A stretch of DNA of 64,000 nt from Gammaproteobacteria bacterium (GTDB lineage Bacteria; Pseudomonadota; Gammaproteobacteria; JASBUN01), in the NCBI GenBank assembly GCA_030147845.1, contig JASBUN010000010.1:27755-91754 (forward strand), given 5' to 3'. A program made the translations under genes and the position numbers. Of this stretch, positions 47,193-56,768 are shown in pieces (position 1 is the first letter of the stretch; every line of letters begins with the position of its first letter). Below the pieces are notes generated by a model, which saw only the letters and a program-made list of their open reading frames with translations, searched no databases and was not told the DNA's origin.

Positions 47193-47999
47193 CTAGCGCG
47201 GCAATACGTTATCGTCGTCCTCAACCGCCACTTCATCGCGCCCGCGCCGACGTTTACGATACCAGCGCACGGCAAACAACACCGGCCCTGACAAGGCATA
47301 TAGGAAAAACGTGGCGAACAGCATCTTCGGCGGATCGATCGCATACAATATTATCGCCAGCACCAACACCAAAATACCGAAGAACGGAATGCGATCCTTG
47401 CGCTTCTCGCCTTTGAAACTGTGATACAGCACGCGGCTGACCATAAGGCCGCCGGCGAGGATGGTCAGCAGCCAAGCGGGCAACCACAAATCAGCCCCAC
47501 GTAAACCGAGGTCATCGCACATCCATACGAATGACACCATCACCATAGCCGCCGAAGGGCTGGCCAAGCCACGGAAGAAACGCTTGTCTACGGTACCGAT
47601 CTGCACGTTGAAGCGCGCCAGGCGCATAGCGGCCATGGCGGTGTAAAAGAAAGCCGCCAGCCAGCCAATTTTGCCCCACTGCCAGCCTAACGCCGCCATG
47701 TGCATCAACGACCATTTGTACATGATCAGCGATGGCGCCATACCGAACGAAACGAGATCGGCGAGGCTGTCGTATTGGGCGCCGAACTCGCTTTGCGTGT
47801 TGGTCATACGCGCCACGCGGCCGTCGACGCCGTCGAGTAGCATAGCGACCAATACGGCGATCGCGGCGGTTGTGAACTTGCCGCCCATGGCGGCGACGAT
47901 AGCGTAGAAGCCTGCGAACAAACCGGCTGTGGTGAACAGGTTGGGAAGCAGATAGATCGCTTTACGACGACGTTGCCGTTCTATGACTTCGGGATCCAT
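47193..47999 (-). CDS. pssA: CDP-diacylglycerol-serine O-phosphatidyltransferase
   Basis: Membrane enzyme making phosphatidylserine, precursor of phosphatidylethanolamine. 268 aa with the CDP-alcohol transferase motif DGVDGRVAR...GAQYDSLAD (DG-x2-AR-x8-G-x3-D-x3-D) and about seven hydrophobic helices. It belongs to the integral-membrane type seen in Bacillus and many proteobacteria. It sits between ilvC and leuA, a recurring arrangement. A strong terminator separates it from ilvC, so it probably has its own promoter. Confidence 0.94.
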   Translation of the reverse strand: MDPEVIERQRRRKAIYLLPNLFTTAGLFAGFYAIVAAMGGKFTTAAIAVLVAMLLDGVDGRVARMTNTQSEFGAQYDSLADLVSFGMAPSLIMYKWSLMHMAALGWQWGKIGWLAAFFYTAMAAMRLARFNVQIGTVDKRFFRGLASPSAAMVMVSFVWMCDDLGLRGADLWLPAWLLTILAGGLMVSRVLYHSFKGEKRKDRIPFFGILVLVLAIILYAIDPPKMLFATFFLYALSGPVLFAVRWYRKRRRGRDEVAVEDDDNVLPR

Positions 48000-48060
48000 A
48001 AGCCTACGATATAGTTGCGCCTCAGCCTCAAGTGTAACGGCACGCGGTGCGAATGCAATT

Positions 48061-48082
48061 GCCCGCTACGCGGATCGCGGGC
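48061..48082 (-). terminator. Hairpin downstream of ilvC terminator
   Basis: GCCCGC (48061-48066) pairs with GCGGGC (48077-48082) across a 10-base loop immediately past the ilvC terminator hairpin. It has no T run of its own and may only reinforce the stop. Confidence 0.3.
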
Positions 48083-48126
48083 AAAACGCTTTGCCGGGCA
48101 CCCATACTGGCGCATCCGGCAAAGCG
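48083..48126 (-). terminator. Intrinsic terminator of ilvC
   Basis: A perfect 11-base inverted repeat (CGCTTTGCCGG at 48087-48097, CCGGCAAAGCG at 48116-48126) with an 18-base loop, followed on the minus strand by TTTT. It is six bases beyond the ilvC stop and should end the ilv transcript before pssA. Confidence 0.75.
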
Positions 48127-48131
48127 ACGAC

Positions 48132-49154
<1,023 letters not shown>

Positions 49155-49217
49155 CTATCCTATGTCTTTAGAGTTTCAATACGAACGAAAATGTCCCAGC
49201 AAACGCCGGCACGTTAG

Positions 49218-49709
49218 TTAAACTTGCAGCGCCTTCTCGCCACGGGCTATACCGATGCTGCCGGAACGCACCACTTCCAGAATCGGCACACTTCCCACCG
49301 CCTGTATGAACGCATCGAGCTTGTCTCCGGTCCCGGTCAGCTCGATGGTGTAAAGGTGTTCGGTTACATCGATGATCCGGCCGCGAAAAATATCCGCCAG
49401 ATGCTTGACTTCCTCGCGTTGATCCGCGACGGCGCGCACTTTGATCAACATCATCTCGCGCTCGATGTGCACGCTCTCGCTCATGTCGACCAGCTTAACC
49501 ACATCGACCAATTTGTTCAGTTGCTTGGTGATTTGCTCGACGATCTCATTGGTCCCGCTCGTTACCAACGTCATGCGCGACAGCGACGAGTCATCCGTCG
49601 GTGCGACAGTCAATGACTCGATGTTGTAACCGCGCGCCGAAAACAACCCGGCCACCCGCGATAGAGCGCCTGCTTCGTTCTCCATCAAAATGGAAATGAT
49701 ATGCCGCAT
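49218..49709 (-). CDS. ilvH: Acetolactate synthase small (regulatory) subunit
   Basis: ACT-domain subunit that confers valine feedback inhibition on the catalytic subunit. 163 aa; MRHIISILMENEAGALSRVAGLFSARGYNIESL is the classic N-terminus (first 20 residues sufficient for assignment). It lies between ilvB (about 118 bases upstream) and ilvC. Confidence 0.97.
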   Translation of the reverse strand: MRHIISILMENEAGALSRVAGLFSARGYNIESLTVAPTDDSSLSRMTLVTSGTNEIVEQITKQLNKLVDVVKLVDMSESVHIEREMMLIKVRAVADQREEVKHLADIFRGRIIDVTEHLYTIELTGTGDKLDAFIQAVGSVPILEVVRSGSIGIARGEKALQV

Positions 49710-49827
49710 ACTAAGTCCTTAAGGCTGGAACTAAATCGGCTGTGTACGCCGGAAACGAAAACTCAGAAATTATAATCAATCGTTCGACGGCACCGACTCA
49801 GGCATACACATACTTCACCCGACGCAC

Positions 49828-51522
49828 TCATACCAGGATCATTTCATTCTGGCCTGCGCCTGCCGGAATCATTGGGTAGACGTTTTCCTGCTGGTCAGTA
49901 ATGAAGTCGAGGAACACCGCACGGTCGCGGATCTTCATCGCCTCCTTGAGTGCGCCCTCGACATCCTGCGGTTTATCAATATACATACCAACCGCGCCAT
50001 AACTCTCGGCGAGTTTGACGAAATCAGGCAACGACTCCATATACGACATGGCGTATCGGCCCTGGTAGAAAAACTCCTGCCACTGCCGCACCATGCCCAA
50101 ATAACGATTGTTTAGATTGACGATCTTTACGGGCAGTCCGTATTGACGCAAGGTCGACAATTCCTGGATGTTCATCTGGATACTGCCCTCGCCGGTGACG
50201 CAGGCGACGGTGGCATTAGGGAAGGCGAGCTGTACACCCATCGCCGCCGGCAAACCGAAACCCATGGTGCCCAAGCCGCCGGAGTTGATCCAACGGCGCG
50301 GCTTATCAAATTTATAGAACTGTGCCGCCCACATCTGATGCTGGCCGACATCGGAGGTCACATAGGCATCGCCTTTGGTCACCTTGTAAAGACTCTCGAC
50401 CACGTACTGCGGCTTGATCACCGTACCGGTATGATCATATTTAAGACAGTCCATAGCGCGCCACTCGGTGATTTGCTTCCACCATTCCTTGAGTGCAGCC
50501 GCATCGGGCTTGGCGCCGCTTTCCTTAATTTGTTTGAGCATTTCCTTGAGCACGTTGCCAACCGCACCGACGATCGGCACATCAACCTTGACGTTTTTCG
50601 ATATCGACGCCGGATCGACATCCACGTGCACAATCTTTGCCGTCGGGCAAAATTTCTCAATATTGCCGGTCACGCGGTCATCGAAGCGCGCACCGACCGC
50701 GATCAGCACGTCGCAATTGTGCATGGCCAAATTGGCTTCGTAGGTACCGTGCATGCCCAGCATACCGACAAACTGTTTATCCGTGGCCGGATAAGCGCCG
50801 AGCCCCATGAGGGTGTTGGTAATTGGAAAACCGAGCGTATGCACCAAATCGATGAGCGTCTTGCTGGCATTGTCGAGCACGACGCCGCCGCCGGTGTACA
50901 TCATCGGGCGCTTGGCGTGAAGCATCATCGCCACCGCCTTCTTGATCTGGCCGGCATGGCCTTTGACCACCGGCTCGTAGGACCGCATGCTGACCTTTTT
51001 GGGATATGAATAGGTGGTTCTGTGCGCCGTAATGTCCTTGGGGATATCGACCACCACCGGCCCCGGTCGCCCGGTCATAGCGATATAAAACGCTTTTTTG
51101 ATGGTCTCCGCGAGTTTGGTAACGTCTTTGACCAGGAAGTTGTGTTTCACGCACGGGCGCGTGATGCCGATAGCATCCACCTCTTGAAAGGCGTCATTTC
51201 CGATCAAACTGGTCGGCACTTGGCCGGTGAAGACCACCAACGGAATGGAGTCCATATAAGCGGTCGCGATCCCGGTAACGGCATTAGTGGCGCCGGGGCC
51301 GGAAGTCACCAGCACCACGCCGGGTTTGCCGGTGGCACGCGCGTATCCGTCAGCTGCATGCGTGGCGGCCTGCTCATGGCGTACCAGTATGTGCTTGACC
51401 GCCTCTTGCTTGTACAGCTCATCGTAGATGTGCAATACCGCGCCGCCCGGATATCCAAATAGATATTCGACCCCCTCATCCTTAAGGCAGTGGACGAAGA
51501 TTTCGGCGCCGGTTAATTCCAC
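49828..51522 (-). CDS. ilvB: Acetolactate synthase large (catalytic) subunit
   Basis: ThDP-dependent enzyme joining pyruvates, or pyruvate and ketobutyrate, at the start of branched-chain amino acid synthesis. I choose GTG 51522 ([14 protein letters not shown]) because a GAGGAG ribosome site lies 9 bases before it; an in-frame TTG at 51561 is weaker. About 564 aa with [17 protein letters not shown], the FAD/activation region and the ThDP-binding segment [11 protein letters not shown]...NNRYLGMV. A terminator-like hairpin in the leader suggests attenuation. Confidence 0.96.
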   Translation of the reverse strand: MELTGAEIFVHCLKDEGVEYLFGYPGGAVLHIYDELYKQEAVKHILVRHEQAATHAADGYARATGKPGVVLVTSGPGATNAVTGIATAYMDSIPLVVFTGQVPTSLIGNDAFQEVDAIGITRPCVKHNFLVKDVTKLAETIKKAFYIAMTGRPGPVVVDIPKDITAHRTTYSYPKKVSMRSYEPVVKGHAGQIKKAVAMMLHAKRPMMYTGGGVVLDNASKTLIDLVHTLGFPITNTLMGLGAYPATDKQFVGMLGMHGTYEANLAMHNCDVLIAVGARFDDRVTGNIEKFCPTAKIVHVDVDPASISKNVKVDVPIVGAVGNVLKEMLKQIKESGAKPDAAALKEWWKQITEWRAMDCLKYDHTGTVIKPQYVVESLYKVTKGDAYVTSDVGQHQMWAAQFYKFDKPRRWINSGGLGTMGFGLPAAMGVQLAFPNATVACVTGEGSIQMNIQELSTLRQYGLPVKIVNLNNRYLGMVRQWQEFFYQGRYAMSYMESLPDFVKLAESYGAVGMYIDKPQDVEGALKEAMKIRDRAVFLDFITDQQENVYPMIPAGAGQNEMILV

Positions 51523-51609
51523 AGTCAGATTCTCCTCATTCGGGAAACGGATCGAATTCAATATGCAAACAGCCGGCTCGACCGATGACCGGATCAGCCG
51601 GATACGACG

Positions 51610-51631
51610 AAAAACGCCCGCAAAACGGGCG
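51610..51631 (-). terminator. Attenuator-like terminator in ilvB leader
   Basis: On the minus strand CGCCCG, loop TTTTG, CGGGCG, then TTTTT: an intrinsic terminator 88 bases before the ilvB start codon and pointing toward it. No minus-strand gene lies upstream that it could serve, since the DUF4124 gene beyond is on the plus strand. It therefore looks like a leader attenuator. No branched-chain-rich leader peptide is evident downstream of the proposed promoter. Confidence 0.65.
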
Positions 51632-51659
51632 CCACACGCAACCTCGGCGGGATTTTAAG

Positions 51660-51688
51660 AAGTTACTGATATTTAAGGCTAAGGTCAA
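51660..51688 (-). promoter_or_regulatory. Candidate ilvB promoter
   Basis: On the minus strand TTGACC (51683-51688), a 17-base spacer and TAACTT (51660-51665). The predicted start is near 51653, placing the terminator-like hairpin about 22 bases into the transcript. Confidence 0.45.
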
Positions 51689-51851
51689 GAAAAAGCGCGA
51701 TACGATGCAGTTATGCGCCGAGTTTGCCGCAACATTGTCCGATTCCGGCTTTGCGCACCAGTACGCTTGTCATTCGCCGGCGATACCGCATAATAATCGG
51801 AGCCAGAATCAACCCCGCGCGGCGCGCCCGCACTTGAGGAAGATAACCACC

Positions 51852-52316
51852 ATGCACCGATGCTTACGATCCACTTTACCCTTCCTTGTCGTGGTGCTCG
51901 CATTAGCACCCAGCATAGGCGCCGCGGCCGTCTACAAATGGCTAGACAATAATGGCGTGACGCATTACGGCTCGGAGCCGCCGGTCGGCGTCGACAGTCA
52001 GAAGCTTCGCGCTGCGCCGCCGCCGGCAAGCGGCGCGGCACAGCAATACCAAAATCTGAAAAGCCGCGAGGGCGCGCTCGAACGGCGCCTGACCGAACAA
52101 AGAAAGGCCGAGCGCGCCGAACAGAAGCAAGACGCGCTACAAAAAACACAGGCTGGGAACTGCGCCAAGGCCAAAGATCAGCTCCACATGCTGCAAACCC
52201 GCCGGCGCATTCAAGTCTCGGAGGGAGGTTCGGTCCACACCATGACCGGCGAGGTACGCGCGCAAAAAATCGGTGAACTCAACAAGTACATGGCCAAAAA
52301 TTGCAGCGCCAACTAA
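51852..52316 (+). CDS. Secreted DUF4124 domain protein
   Basis: 154 aa from ATG 51852 (MHRCLRSTLPFLVVV). The N-terminal signal peptide ends near AAA, followed by the DUF4124 motif VYKWLDNNGVTHYGSEPP. The rest is a charged helix, likely coiled coil (residues 65-105), and ends with AKNCSAN; the two late cysteines could form a disulfide. A Shine-Dalgarno-like GAGGAAG precedes the start. Function unknown; a second DUF4124 gene follows at 52861. Confidence 0.85.
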   Translation: MHRCLRSTLPFLVVVLALAPSIGAAAVYKWLDNNGVTHYGSEPPVGVDSQKLRAAPPPASGAAQQYQNLKSREGALERRLTEQRKAERAEQKQDALQKTQAGNCAKAKDQLHMLQTRRRIQVSEGGSVHTMTGEVRAQKIGELNKYMAKNCSAN

Positions 52317-52344
52317 GCGCCACGCAACAGGGAGCCGCTAGCGC

Positions 52345-52689
52345 GTGCCGTACCTAAAAATCCAGACCAATTGTGACATCAAGGCGCAAGACGGTAGTGC
52401 GCTCATGCGTCACGCCTCGCGCTTGGTAGCCGAACAGCTCGGCAAGCCCGAGCGTTATGTCATGGTGGAATTGGACGGCAACCGCCCGATGCTGTTCGCC
52501 GGCTCCGACGCGCCTCTCGCCTTCCTGGAATTGAAAAGTATCGGTTTACCGGGCACCATTACCACGCAATTTTCAGCCGCGTTGTGCCAATTGGTCGCCG
52601 ACGAGTTGAGCATTGAGCCAAACCGCATTTACATTGAATTCACCGACGCCGCCCGTCATATGTGGGGCTGGGACGGCGCAACGTTCTGA
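52345..52689 (+). CDS. MIF/tautomerase superfamily protein
   Basis: 114 aa, starting at GTG 52345, with Pro2 (MPYLKIQT), the catalytic base of phenylpyruvate/MIF-type tautomerases. FLELKSIG and RIYIEFTDAARHMWGWDGATF match the MIF C-terminal region. It is a probable trimer with keto-enol tautomerase activity; the substrate is unknown. A GGGAG site lies upstream. Confidence 0.88.
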   Translation: MPYLKIQTNCDIKAQDGSALMRHASRLVAEQLGKPERYVMVELDGNRPMLFAGSDAPLAFLELKSIGLPGTITTQFSAALCQLVADELSIEPNRIYIEFTDAARHMWGWDGATF

Positions 52690-52860
52690 TTCGCACGTCC
52701 GCAATAACATACCGTCAAACGCTCGTGGTCGGCCAAGCATAGGCCAACTAATCGCGGTTTTGCGTTAGTGCTACGTGGCGCAAGCCGGTGGATTCTCAGA
52801 TAATAGTCGCTTCAGCCGCGCTTCCGGCCACGCGCTGCGCCCAATCGTAAGGACAGAGAT

Positions 52861-53118
52861 ATGAAAAATTTCGCAGTTGTGGTGCTTGCCATCGTCGTTG
52901 GCCTAGCCCTATTCGTTTACCTCAAACCCGGAGCCATCGACACCGTGCGTCAGTTGTCCGGCACCGCAAATAAGACCACTACCGTGTACAAATGGCAGGA
53001 CAAGCACGGCGCCTGGCACGTCACCAACAGTCCACCGCCGGCCGGAACACCGTTTCAGAAGCAAGAGTATCTAAGCGACACCAACATCCTGCCGGCGCCG
53101 GCACAGGACAAGAAATAG
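52861..53118 (+). CDS. Small DUF4124 domain protein, membrane-anchored
   Basis: 85 aa, with a single N-terminal hydrophobic helix (VVVLAIVVGLALFVYL) that probably anchors it in the membrane rather than being cleaved. It is followed by the DUF4124 motif VYKWQDKHGAWHVTNSPP. Related to the protein at 51852. Function unknown. It precedes proS by about 50 bases. Confidence 0.82.
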   Translation: MKNFAVVVLAIVVGLALFVYLKPGAIDTVRQLSGTANKTTTVYKWQDKHGAWHVTNSPPPAGTPFQKQEYLSDTNILPAPAQDKK

Positions 53119-53167
53119 CTGCCTTGCCGGCACCGCAATAAAACACTAACAAGCGAAAGACATCTGC

Positions 53168-54886
53168 ATGCGTGTATCCCAGTTCCCGTTGTCGACGTTA
53201 AAAGAGGTCCCTACCGACGCCGAGGTGGTCAGCCAACAATTGATGCTGCGCAGCGGCATGATCCGCAAACTGGCGGCCGGTATCTATGCCTGGATGCCGC
53301 TCGGCTTGCGCGTACTGCGCAGGGCCGAGGCGGTGGTGCGCGAAGAAATGGACCGCGCCGGAGCAATGGAGCTGCTGATGCCGGCGATACAGCCGGCTGA
53401 GCTGTGGCGTGAGTCCGGGCGCTGGCAGAAGTACGGGCCGGAATTGCTGCGACTGAAAGATCGGCATGAGCGCGAGTTTTGTTTTGGCCCCACCCACGAG
53501 GAAGTCATTACCGCACTGATTCGCGACGAATTGCGCAGCTATCGACAGTTGCCGGTCAATTTCTACCAAATTCAGACCAAGTTCCGCGACGAGATCCGCC
53601 CGCGTTTTGGCGTTATGCGGGCACGTGAATTCCTCATGAAGGACGCCTATTCATTCCATCTCGATGATCGCTCGCTGGCCGACACCTATAGCCGGATGTA
53701 CGCAGCGTACAGTCGTATCTTCACCCGCCTGGAGTTGCGTTTCCGCGCCGTGCAAGCCGACACGGGCAGCATTGGCGGCAATCAGTCGCATGAATTCCAC
53801 GTTCTGGCCGACGCAGGAGAAGACGCGATCGCGTTTTCCGACGGCAGTGATTACGCCGCCAACGTCGAGCTGGCGCCGGCACCGGCGCCAAGCGGTGAAC
53901 GTCCCGCCGCCGGCGCCGCGCTGGCGAGTGTAGACACTCCCGGCCAACACACAATCGAAGAGGTCAGCGCCTATTTGCGCGTCAAAGCCAAACAATGCGT
54001 CAAGACGCTGTTGGTACGCGGCAGCGAAACCGCGGTAGTGGCACTGGTGCTGCGCGGCGATCATACGCTCAATGCCGTCAAGGCCGAAAAGCTCGAGGCC
54101 GTGGCGACGCCCCTGACCTTCGCTTCAGCCGAACAGGTTCGCGACGCAGCCGGTTGTAACATAGGCTCGGTAGGTCCGGTCGGACTCGACATTCCGGTCA
54201 TTGTTGATCATGCCGCCGCCCATCTCTCGGATTTCGTCTGCGGCGCCAATAGTGACGACAAGCACCTGACGGGCGTCAACTGGGGCCGCGACTTACCGAT
54301 GCCGAATACCGCGGATATTCGCAATGTCGTCGACGGTGATCCGAGCCCGGACGGTCACGGTACGCTCTCGATCGCTCGCGGCATTGAAGTTGGCCACATC
54401 TTTCAGTTGGGCCGCAAATACAGTGAGGCCATGAACGCCACCGTGTTGGACGAAAACGGCCATAGCGTAATCATGACCATGGGTTGCTACGGCATCGGCG
54501 TATCGCGCGTGGTGGCGGCTGCCATAGAGCAGAATCACGACGACAAAGGTATCGTTTGGCCGGCCCCACTGGCGCCGTTTCAGGTCGCGTTACTGCCGAT
54601 GAATATGCACAAATCGGCACGCCTGCGGGATGCCGCCGAGCAACTCTATACGGAACTGACCGCGGCCGGCCTCGATGTCCTGTTCGACGACCGCAATGCC
54701 CGCCCGGGCGTGATGTTCGCCGATATGGAACTGATCGGTATACCGCATCGCGTGGTACTCGGCGAGCGCGGACTGGATGCCGGACAGGTGGAATATAAGG
54801 GTCGCCGTGAGCAGGACGCGGACCTGGTCGCACTGAGCGATATTACGGCGCTTCTGAAGCTCAAGTTGAACCACGCGCAACCGTAA
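53168..54886 (+). CDS. proS: Prolyl-tRNA synthetase, bacterial type
   Basis: 572-aa class II synthetase charging tRNA-Pro. The N-terminal [15 protein letters not shown], motif 2 ([22 protein letters not shown]) and motif 3 ([13 protein letters not shown]) are present. The INS editing domain (about 230-380), which clears mis-charged Ala, lies between motifs 2 and 3, giving the bacterial rather than archaeal type. Confidence 0.97.
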   Translation: MRVSQFPLSTLKEVPTDAEVVSQQLMLRSGMIRKLAAGIYAWMPLGLRVLRRAEAVVREEMDRAGAMELLMPAIQPAELWRESGRWQKYGPELLRLKDRHEREFCFGPTHEEVITALIRDELRSYRQLPVNFYQIQTKFRDEIRPRFGVMRAREFLMKDAYSFHLDDRSLADTYSRMYAAYSRIFTRLELRFRAVQADTGSIGGNQSHEFHVLADAGEDAIAFSDGSDYAANVELAPAPAPSGERPAAGAALASVDTPGQHTIEEVSAYLRVKAKQCVKTLLVRGSETAVVALVLRGDHTLNAVKAEKLEAVATPLTFASAEQVRDAAGCNIGSVGPVGLDIPVIVDHAAAHLSDFVCGANSDDKHLTGVNWGRDLPMPNTADIRNVVDGDPSPDGHGTLSIARGIEVGHIFQLGRKYSEAMNATVLDENGHSVIMTMGCYGIGVSRVVAAAIEQNHDDKGIVWPAPLAPFQVALLPMNMHKSARLRDAAEQLYTELTAAGLDVLFDDRNARPGVMFADMELIGIPHRVVLGERGLDAGQVEYKGRREQDADLVALSDITALLKLKLNHAQP

Positions 54887-54894
54887 TAAAGGGC

Positions 54895-55668
54895 ATGGAT
54901 CGCCCATACGCACAATCAACCATCAGCAAGTTGTTGAAAAGCCCTCAGACGGCGCCATACGGCGTTGCGAAACGCATCAAAATGTTGGCTTACCGCGGGC
55001 TAAACGGCGCTTTCTCGGCGTTTTCCACCAGGCCCGGCGTCCATCGCCGGCTTTTTCAACAACCTGCCGGGGCCCGTAACTACCAGCGGCGCACCCAAAA
55101 CACCGTGTGGGCGTTTATCGCCGTGCTCGGAATGCTGTGGACCGCAGGCGTCCACGCCGCCAGCCCGGAACCGCCCAGCGCCGAATTGCGCGCGCTGGTG
55201 AAGCAAGCGGTGCACGACGGCAGCAGCTTCAAGGATCGCTATCTGGGACAGGTGTGGCTTATGGACATGTCCAACCGGCTGGCGTCGCGCATGCCCAACC
55301 CCAAGCAACGTCTGCAACTATTGCGCCTGGTGCACAACGAAGCCGCGCGCGTACATTTGGCGCCGGAACTGGTATTGGCGGTTATCGACGTGGAGAGCAG
55401 ATTCGATCGCTTCGCCATCTCGAGCGCAGGCGCACGTGGGCTGATGCAAGTGATGCCGTTCTGGCTGAAAGAGATCGGCCGGCCTAACGACAATTTATTT
55501 CACGTACGTACCAATCTGCGCATCGGCTGCACCATACTGCGCTATTACGTCGATAAAGCGAAAGGCGACTTGCGTCAAGCGCTGGCTCGCTACAACGGCA
55601 GCAGCGGCCAACGCTGGTATTCCGACCGCGTATTCGACGCCTTGTCACGCCGCTGGTTTCATCAATAA
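54895..55668 (+). CDS. Lytic transglycosylase (SLT domain), start uncertain
   Basis: Murein-cleaving SLT domain (about 130-255) with VIDVESRFDRFAISSAGARG holding the catalytic Glu, GLMQVMP and ARYNGS. I give ATG 54895, the only start with a clear ribosome site (AAAGGG). However, the first 70 codons lie in a repeat element (54930-55063), and the signal-like helix (VWAFIAVLGMLWTAGVHA) begins at GTG 55105; that GTG or ATG 55132 could be the real start. An insertion may have extended the frame. Convergent with acyP. Confidence 0.85.
   Translation: MDRPYAQSTISKLLKSPQTAPYGVAKRIKMLAYRGLNGAFSAFSTRPGVHRRLFQQPAGARNYQRRTQNTVWAFIAVLGMLWTAGVHAASPEPPSAELRALVKQAVHDGSSFKDRYLGQVWLMDMSNRLASRMPNPKQRLQLLRLVHNEAARVHLAPELVLAVIDVESRFDRFAISSAGARGLMQVMPFWLKEIGRPNDNLFHVRTNLRIGCTILRYYVDKAKGDLRQALARYNGSSGQRWYSDRVFDALSRRWFHQ
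54930..55063. repeat. MITE-like inverted-repeat element between proS and lytic transglycosylase
   Basis: Terminal inverted repeats GTTGTTGAAAAGCC (54930-54943) and GGCTTTTTCAACAAC (55049-55063) bound a 134-base unit with no coding signature. The GTTGTTGAAAAA end resembles a widespread family of intergenic repeats. It lies inside the extended reading frame of the following gene. Confidence 0.6.
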
Positions 55669-55671
55669 GGC

Positions 55672-55941
55672 TCAGCGGACCTCGAATTCGTCGAGCGGCT
55701 GCCACGCCTGCGGCCGACACACGACATCGGCGACAACCGCCGAGCGCGGCCCTTTCCACAACCAATCGCACAGCGCATCGACTTGTGTCTGATTACCACA
55801 AACGAGCACTTCGACGCTGCCGTCATCGCAGTTGCGCACCCAGCCACCAACGCCGAACTGACGTGCCTGCTGCTGGGTACTGGCGCGAAAAAATACGCCC
55901 TGCACCTTGCCGCTCACGCGACACAAGCGGCAGCAATTCAC
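55672..55941 (-). CDS. acyP: Acylphosphatase
   Basis: 89 aa; hydrolyses acyl phosphates. The catalytic Arg is in GKVQGVFFR and the catalytic Asn in GGWVRNCDDGSVEV. The C-terminal FEVR is also typical. Its start overlaps the stop of the hlyD-like gene as ATGA, so it is the last gene of a tolC-hlyD-acyP operon, an unusual partnership. Confidence 0.93.
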   Translation of the reverse strand: MNCCRLCRVSGKVQGVFFRASTQQQARQFGVGGWVRNCDDGSVEVLVCGNQTQVDALCDWLWKGPRSAVVADVVCRPQAWQPLDEFEVR

Positions 55942-56768
55942 GGCAGACTTATGACCGCAGCCTGGCCGGTGCGCAGCAAGCGGTCGTGCGGTAAGGCAAA
56001 CTCTACGTCGAGCGCATACAGGGGCGGCTGTTGGCCGGCGCTCAACGCCGCCATACCCAGGCGCACAATTTTGCCCTTGTAAGTCGAACCGCCGATGCGC
56101 ACGTCAATCTCACTCCCGCGGCGCAGTCGCTCGATCTGCGCCTGATCGAGCGCCGCACGCGCAACCATACGATCGGCACGCGCGACGGTGAGTAGCGGCG
56201 TCGCCTGCAAGCGCGTCACGACGGTCTGACCCGGTTCCACCGAGCGCGCTAATACGATGGCATCATAAGGCGAACGCACGACGCTATAGTCCAGATTCAA
56301 GCGCGCCTGGGTCAACGCGGTTTTAGCCCCACTGAAGCGCGCCGCGGCGCGTGTCCGGTCGATCTTGACCAACTGCAGTTCGTGGATCGACAAGACCGTC
56401 CGCTTGAATAGCTCTTCGCCGCGTTTAACCTCGCGATCCGCCTCTTCGAGTGCATCCTTGGCCTCGGCAAGATTGGCCTGCGCTTCGGCCAAATTGGCTT
56501 TGAAACTGCGCTCATCGAGTGACAGAAGCACGGTGCCCTTTTTAACGCGACTGCCGACGTCCACCATGACTCGTTGCACTACACCCGACACCGGCGTACT
56601 CAACTCAACGCGCTCGGACCAATGCAGCGTGGCATTGATATCGGCGGCGAGTGCCGGCCCGGCGCCCGTTAGCAGCGCTGCAATCAATGACGCACGCGCA
56701 AGCCTGCGCACTCCGCTGAGCACATCAATCGTGGCCGCAATCGGCCTAAATCGCCCAATTTTGGTCAT
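55938..56768 (-). CDS. HlyD/RND-type periplasmic adaptor
   Basis: 276-aa membrane-fusion protein with an N-terminal signal/anchor (ARASLIAALLTGAGPALA). The biotinyl-lipoyl half (VSGVVQRVMVDVGSRVKKGTVLL), a helical hairpin of about 60 residues (LAEAQANLAEAKDALEEADRE) and the second lipoyl half (SPYDAIVLARSVEPGQTV) are in order. It is translationally coupled to a TolC-like gene upstream (4-base overlap). The inner-membrane pump partner is not encoded here. Confidence 0.9.
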   Translation of the reverse strand: MTKIGRFRPIAATIDVLSGVRRLARASLIAALLTGAGPALAADINATLHWSERVELSTPVSGVVQRVMVDVGSRVKKGTVLLSLDERSFKANLAEAQANLAEAKDALEEADREVKRGEELFKRTVLSIHELQLVKIDRTRAAARFSGAKTALTQARLNLDYSVVRSPYDAIVLARSVEPGQTVVTRLQATPLLTVARADRMVARAALDQAQIERLRRGSEIDVRIGGSTYKGKIVRLGMAALSAGQQPPLYALDVEFALPHDRLLRTGQAAVISLP

